Of a stretch of 17,040 bases of DNA, positions 13,519 through 17,040 are shown in pieces (within the stretch, counting starts at the first letter, position 1; the number at the start of each line of letters is the position of its first letter). The translations under genes and the position numbers were made by a program. The notes beneath the pieces are model-generated. The model was given only the letters and a program-made list of their open reading frames with translations, was not told the origin of the DNA and did no database searches. The stretch lies in assembly GCA_042576225.1 (NCBI GenBank), contig JBHPCA010000029.1, positions 1-17,040 on the forward strand, read 5' to 3'. Source of the stretch: GWF2-30-66 sp042576225 (GTDB lineage: Bacteria > Babelota > Babeliae > Babelales > Vermiphilaceae).

Positions 13519-14428
13519 TATCTACTCTCCCTGATACAAACCTATCTTTGCCTTCAAGATCCTTTTCAATCACTATATCAACAAATCCTGCGGCTTGGAA
13601 TAGTTTTTTTGTACCGGGGCCCTGTGCATATCCTATCTCGATAATTAACTGTGGAATTTTTTTGCTTGCTATTTCACTATTACTTTTAATAAACTCGGGC
13701 GCTTGCATAACAATGCGTTCAATAATTGCCATACCCTCTTTATTTGCAACCAGAGCTATTTTGTCTTCCCATTTAGTTACAGACTCGTCCAATGTTTCCC
13801 ACTCTTTCTGTGCAATATATGGGGGGTTTGATACGATCAGGTCAAATTTTATGTCTTTAGGGATATTATTGTATACATCAGATTCTAAAAAAGTAATATT
13901 TTTTATATTATTGTGTTTTGCATTTTTCTTTGCTAAATCAAGTGCCTCTTGCGAAATATCTATTGCATACACATGTGCGTTATCAAAAGCTTTTGCCAGT
14001 GTGAGTGCTATGCATCCAGATCCTGTTCCAATATCCAAAATAGTAAAGCCCGATATAGCCTTTGGCGCTTTTTTCTCTAACTTTTTTAATTTAGCAATAA
14101 TTTTGTAGCACATTTCTTCTGTTTCAGGTCGTGGGATCAAAATTGGTGGCTCTACTAAAATCTCCAGGTTATCAAAGGGTAATGAGCCCAACAGGTATTG
14201 TAATGGTTCTTTTTCTACAATCTGTTTTTGTAGCCAGTTTTCAAGTGTATAAATTTGCTTTGTTGTAAAATTAAATGTTCCAAGTGATATGAGCTCTTCT
14301 TTCTTTTTTTCAGTTACCCGTTCTATCATCCACCATGCATATTGATTGCATAGTACCGGATCGTCATATCTTGCTTGTAATCTATGCTCTATATCACGCG
14401 AGAGTGACACTACATCTCTTTTTTCCAT
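13490..14428 (-). CDS. prmC: Peptide chain release factor N5-glutamine methyltransferase PrmC
   Basis: PrmC methylates the GGQ glutamine of release factors using S-adenosylmethionine. I choose ATG 14428 (312 residues) because AAGGA lies about 8 bases upstream; the ATG at 14449 has no ribosome binding site. Family marks are in order: an N-terminal helical domain (1-75), EPLQYLLGSLPF (74-85), LIPRPETE (97-104), the SAM-binding LDIGTGSGCIALTLA (131-145), YAIDIS (154-159), and the catalytic NPPY (201-204) in FDLIVSNPPYIAQKEW. The C terminus (GFVDIVIEKDLEGKDRFVSG) is typical. The usual partner gene prfA is not next to it. It leads an overlapping operon with the pilM- and pilN-like genes. Confidence 0.95.
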   Translation of the reverse strand: MEKRDVVSLSRDIEHRLQARYDDPVLCNQYAWWMIERVTEKKKEELISLGTFNFTTKQIYTLENWLQKQIVEKEPLQYLLGSLPFDNLEILVEPPILIPRPETEEMCYKIIAKLKKLEKKAPKAISGFTILDIGTGSGCIALTLAKAFDNAHVYAIDISQEALDLAKKNAKHNNIKNITFLESDVYNNIPKDIKFDLIVSNPPYIAQKEWETLDESVTKWEDKIALVANKEGMAIIERIVMQAPEFIKSNSEIASKKIPQLIIEIGYAQGPGTKKLFQAAGFVDIVIEKDLEGKDRFVSGRVDNVVTKKGKE

Positions 14429-14473
14429 ATTTTTTTCCTTAATTAACATTGATTTGATAATTATTCAACCAAA

Positions 14474-14502
14474 TAATAGCGTATTACGAGCATATATTGA
14501 AG
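14474..14502 (-). promoter_or_regulatory. Putative promoter of the prmC operon
   Basis: Read on the minus strand: TTCAAT (14497-14502), 17 bp, TATTAT (14474-14479, 5 of 6), about 46 bp upstream of the prmC ATG. The -35 is weak. It diverges from the promoter at 14541-14570. Confidence 0.4.
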
Positions 14503-14540
14503 ACTTTTGCCTATAGCCGCAGGTTTTTATGTTGTTTTTC

Positions 14541-14570
14541 TTGACTTTTCTCTAAAATAATTGCTATTAT
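14541..14570 (+). promoter_or_regulatory. Promoter of the 14614-15051 gene
   Basis: TTGACT (14541-14546, 5 of 6), 18 bp, TATTAT (14565-14570, 5 of 6). It has the same -35 and spacing as the promoter at 6202-6231, which also drives a single secreted-protein gene. The ribosome binding site AGGGGAGA (14601-14608) follows. Confidence 0.65.
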
Positions 14571-14613
14571 GAAATTGAGAGTGGGGTAAAACTAAAAATA
14601 AGGGGAGAAATTT

Positions 14614-15051
14614 ATGAGTAAAGCGAAAAAATTATTAATTTTAAGTGGGTTGCTGTTATGTGCGGTATGTGCAAAGGCAATAGACTTAAAAATCACTAAT
14701 AAATATCCGAAAAAAGTTACTCTTTTTTATTATATAGAAGGATATGGTAAAGATAAAATAGGATGGAGCGAGAAAGTTTTGAAAAAGAATGATACTTTCA
14801 CATTATCTGATTTAGGGGAAGGCTCCCTTCAGATTTCAAAAATTGAGTTTCTAGCAGAGGGTTTTCATGCTCCTGGTATGTATAAGTTAGGAAAACTTTT
14901 GGGTAAAAAATGGGGAGGCAGACGTATAATTGATGTTAAAGCTCTTGTAAAAATTAAAAATAAGGAAAACAAAAGTCCAAAATTGATTGAGATTGAGCTG
15001 AATAAGAAAGAAAAGAAGAACAAGTATAAAATTGCGAAAATTACCTATTGA
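14614..15051 (+). CDS. Secreted orphan protein (145 residues)
   Basis: ATG follows AGGGGAGA with a good spacer. Residues 1-22 are a classic signal peptide (SKAKKLLILSGLLLCAVCAKA) with an AKA cleavage site. The mature protein starts IDLKITNKYPKKVTLFYYIEG and alternates short hydrophobic and polar stretches, suggesting a beta-rich fold. The C-terminal third is very Lys-rich (ALVKIKNKENKSPKLIEIELNKKEKKNK). No family is recognised. It forms a single-gene unit with its own promoter and a strong terminator (15068-15113). Export to the periplasm or beyond is well supported; function is not. Confidence 0.78.
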   Translation: MSKAKKLLILSGLLLCAVCAKAIDLKITNKYPKKVTLFYYIEGYGKDKIGWSEKVLKKNDTFTLSDLGEGSLQISKIEFLAEGFHAPGMYKLGKLLGKKWGGRRIIDVKALVKIKNKENKSPKLIEIELNKKEKKNKYKIAKITY

Positions 15052-15067
15052 GCGAGTTTTTGAGTGG

Positions 15068-15113
15068 TTTCAAGACTTTTGCAAAATGATGCAAAGGTCT
15101 TGAAATTTTTTTT
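15068..15113 (+). terminator. Strong rho-independent terminator inside the 3' end of the convergent gene
   Basis: A 16-bp stem, 15068-15083 with 15090-15105 (one G-T pair), loop AAATGA, then eight T. It ends the plus-strand gene at 15051. The same bases encode the last 11 or so codons and stop of the minus-strand WD40-like gene (DLCIILQKS). Confidence 0.85.
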
Positions 15114-15942
15114 GTTTTTGTACTGTATAAAGGTTATCTTTCATTTTCTTGCCACCGACTAAGACAAATGATGTGTAAGAAATTTTTTCTTTAGGGCGCT
15201 TTAAGTATAAAATTTTTGCAGATTTGTTATTAAACCAGTTTTCAAAGTGGTTTTTTGTGCTTTTTAATTTGCCAAATTCTTTGCCCGTATTCATGTTTAC
15301 TATTATTTCAAGTTCTTTCTCTTTGTCTACATTTTTTTTCTCTGGGCCTACATTTGTAGAAAAGAATAAAAAATTTTTTGGGTAATCTAGAAAATGATTG
15401 ACGCAATCCATCTTGTATGCAGCGACATATTTCTTGTTGATAGTATCAAATATTAACGTATGATCTTTAATCTCTCTACAAGAGCCATCAGAATAATATT
15501 TTTTATGGGGTATCTTAAGGCCAACATATTGTTCTGATTTCCCCCAAAAAACTCTTGAGACAAGCTTTTTTTCTTCTCTTAAAATACATTTCTTGGTCTT
15601 GACATCCCATAGCTGAGTTTTAGGATTAGTTTCATGGTAAGAAGAAAGCAATATATATCTACCAGAGGGGCTACAAAAGAAATATGAGAGGGAGTAGCCG
15701 AATGCAATGCGCCAGAGTAGTTTTTTTTGAGGTAAGCTTATAATGTGAATTTCGCTATTTACTCGTTTTTGTCTATCCCAAACGGCTCCTACAAAAAACT
15801 TGTTATTTTCGGACTTTTTGCTTTCGGGATAGTTTTCTGGATTGAATATAAATTTTGTTTGTTTTTTTGTTTGCATGCAAAACAAAGGGATGGATACGCT
15901 TAGAAACATAAATAAGGTCATAAAAAGTTTGTTTTTTTTCAT
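15070..15942 (-). CDS. Secreted WD40/beta-propeller-like protein
   Basis: I place the start at ATG 15942 (290 residues), where the sequence becomes a signal peptide (KKNKLFMTLFMFLSVSIPLFCMQ). The extension to 16020 would overlap the upstream gene and lacks a signal. The ribosome binding site is weak (GGA). WD-type blade pieces are visible: FFCSPSGRYILLSS (88-101) with TQLWDVKTKKCI (109-120), then HTLIFDTINKKYV (161-173). At about 265 mature residues it could hold five or six degenerate blades. Beta-propellers usually act as protein-binding platforms; export suggests a periplasmic or host-directed role (inference). Its final codons double as the terminator of the convergent gene. Confidence 0.65.
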   Translation of the reverse strand: MKKNKLFMTLFMFLSVSIPLFCMQTKKQTKFIFNPENYPESKKSENNKFFVGAVWDRQKRVNSEIHIISLPQKKLLWRIAFGYSLSYFFCSPSGRYILLSSYHETNPKTQLWDVKTKKCILREEKKLVSRVFWGKSEQYVGLKIPHKKYYSDGSCREIKDHTLIFDTINKKYVAAYKMDCVNHFLDYPKNFLFFSTNVGPEKKNVDKEKELEIIVNMNTGKEFGKLKSTKNHFENWFNNKSAKILYLKRPKEKISYTSFVLVGGKKMKDNLYTVQKQKKFQDLCIILQKS

Positions 15943-16004
15943 AGATTTTTTCCAAAAGTGTGTATTTTGATTTGTGATTACCGTTCCAAGTCCAAGTGCC
16001 TCGC

Positions 16005-17007
16005 TTACAAAATAGTGCAAAGTTTTGGGTCTTGGGAATTAGTCTTTTTAATTTTTTTCTTTAATTTTTTTTCTTTTTTGTGCCGGTATTTCTTGCTAAT
16101 CAATTCTTTTCCTGCAAAAGTCTCTACTCCTGTAAAACCAATTATTTGGGCTGCAAGTTCACCCGGGACTATTTTTTTTAGAATTTCTAAAATATAAGCC
16201 GCGTGTATTGTCCTTCTAAATAGCTTTTTATTTTGTGCGAGTTTTGCGTATACAAGAATGTTTTTAAAATTCTTTATAAATGTGATATTTTTGTATTGCA
16301 TCTTTGCATTGCTTATTGTTTCTAAAATTATGTCTAGGAGGTTAAGTTTATTTATAGGATTAAAGTCAATCTCCAACCACTTTTTTCTTAAGTTATGAGA
16401 GTATATATTGGGGTTTGCAAAGAACCTGCTTACGTGTGTATCGTTGCACAGAGAAAATACATAATCAAGTTCTTTTGTAATCTTTTTGTGTAAACCTACT
16501 ATTTTATCAGTATCAATAACGAATAAACAGTAGTCCATTGGCTGTGTTTTTGCGGTTCCATTTTTTTTAGTTATAAATTGTTCCGTGTGTTTTCTCATGT
16601 ATATGTGATCAGAGAGAGATTTAAATACTTTTTTCAATAACTCTTTTTTATCTTTACAAGGTTTAAAATTTGGCGGAGCATTTATATGTTCTACCACTTG
16701 TCCCGATAGTCCACCACGAAGTTCACCTGAGACATTTTCTTTTTTTAATGCGCAATCGAATGTGCGGACACCCCAGTATGAAATATAAACATTCTTTTGC
16801 TTTATCTTGAATTTACCTGTTTTATATATTTTTGGTTATCTCGTTTCCTTTAATCATGGTGCCGAGTCTTTTTTGCTCTTTTTTGCCAACTTTAGCGTTT
16901 CCAAGGAGATTGTTTTTGTGAAATAAGCCCTTCTCGCTTATAGGTCCAATAATAAGAATTGATATTGGCTCTTTGGGCTTTTCTTCTATTTTTATATTTT
17001 GTTTCAT
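16005..17007 (-). CDS. Frameshifted orphan protein with polybasic tail and CaaX-like C terminus (Cys-Thr-Ile-Leu)
   Basis: Two frames join into one protein of about 333 residues. ATG 17007 to the TAA at 16822-16824 gives 61 residues. The adjacent frame is open from 16835 to the TAA at 16005-16007, with no ATG or ribosome binding site near its own beginning. They connect if one base is removed from the A5 run (T5 on the + strand, 16829-16833); the total, 1003 bases, is one base over a multiple of three. The frame is also open upstream of 17007 to the window edge, so the true start, possibly with a signal peptide, may lie outside. Hydrophobic strands ISILIIGPI, DYCLFVIDTD and NILVYAKLA recall a GTPase-like core, but there is no valid P-loop (GPISEKG), so I assign no family. 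The end is KKYRHKKEKKLKKKIKKTN...KLCTIL: a polybasic stretch plus CaaX box, as in Ras/Rho proteins. Confidence 0.55.
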
Positions 17008-17040
17008 AGAAAAAATATTGTTTGCGTGTAAAGATATTAT

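Noticed and set aside
13464..14108. Plus-strand frame of 214 codons opposite prmC
   Set aside because: Shadow of the clearly identified prmC on the minus strand.
15943..16020. Longer start of the WD40-like gene
   Set aside because: It would overlap the upstream gene and place the signal peptide internally; ATG 15942 begins a normal signal sequence.
16005..17007. Assignment as a Ras/Arf-like small GTPase
   Set aside because: Some hydrophobic strands and the C terminus recall one, but the P-loop (GxxxxGKS/T) and NKxD motifs are not present, so I do not call the family.
1..17040. CRISPR arrays, tRNA or rRNA genes, riboswitches
   Set aside because: No regularly spaced repeats, cloverleaf-like segments or recognisable aptamer structures were seen in the intergenic regions by eye.

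Overview
The window is AT-rich, densely coded bacterial DNA with a high share of secreted, lipid-anchored and small membrane proteins. It also carries a few housekeeping genes: mutL, prmC, and pilM/pilN-like type IV pilus assembly genes. The best guess is an intracellular, reduced-genome bacterium of the Candidatus Dependentiae (TM6) type or a similar protist endosymbiont. That guess rests on overall character (low GC, WD40-like secreted protein, TM2-domain protein, many orphan proteins with signal peptides, decaying genes). It is inference, because no rRNA or other decisive taxonomic marker is present.

Layout. 2-665: a broken gene for a secreted orphan protein, with one in-frame stop and one frameshift. 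786-1973: three small + strand membrane genes, namely an orphan two-helix protein, a membrane-anchored chloramphenicol-phosphotransferase-like P-loop kinase, and a TM2-domain protein. 1973-2379: a fold-back element with perfect 20-bp ends. 2492-4600: two tandem paralogous polytopic membrane proteins, each followed by a hairpin. 4641-6032: two related 177-residue helical proteins on the - strand, separated by a palindrome-rich insert flanked by a 56-bp exact direct repeat that copies the 3' end of one of them. 6283-6684: a secreted Arg/Gly-rich protein with a duplicated glycine-rich segment, then a strong terminator.

6748-8643 is mutL (-), divergent from a lipoprotein M3-family oligopeptidase (8753-10861, +); their -10 hexamers overlap face to face. 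11024-11164 is a 46-residue Cys-rich mini-protein that abuts, with no gap, a convergent secreted M48-type metalloprotease (11165-12109, -). 12194-14428 is a compact, overlapping - strand operon prmC > pilM-like > pilN-like. 14614-15051 is a secreted orphan protein whose terminator lies inside the 3' coding end of the convergent secreted WD40-like gene (15070-15942, -). 16005-17007 (-) is a frameshifted orphan gene whose C terminus is a polybasic stretch ending in Cys-Thr-Ile-Leu. This is the layout of a eukaryotic CaaX prenylation signal, which would fit a protein acting inside a eukaryotic host.

Many genes have recognisable sigma-70-type promoters (TTGnnn, 16-18 bp, TAnnnT) and purine-rich ribosome binding sites; several start codons below were moved from the longest-ORF start on that basis. 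The two window-edge genes are both disrupted. This could be gene decay or, at homopolymers, sequencing error.
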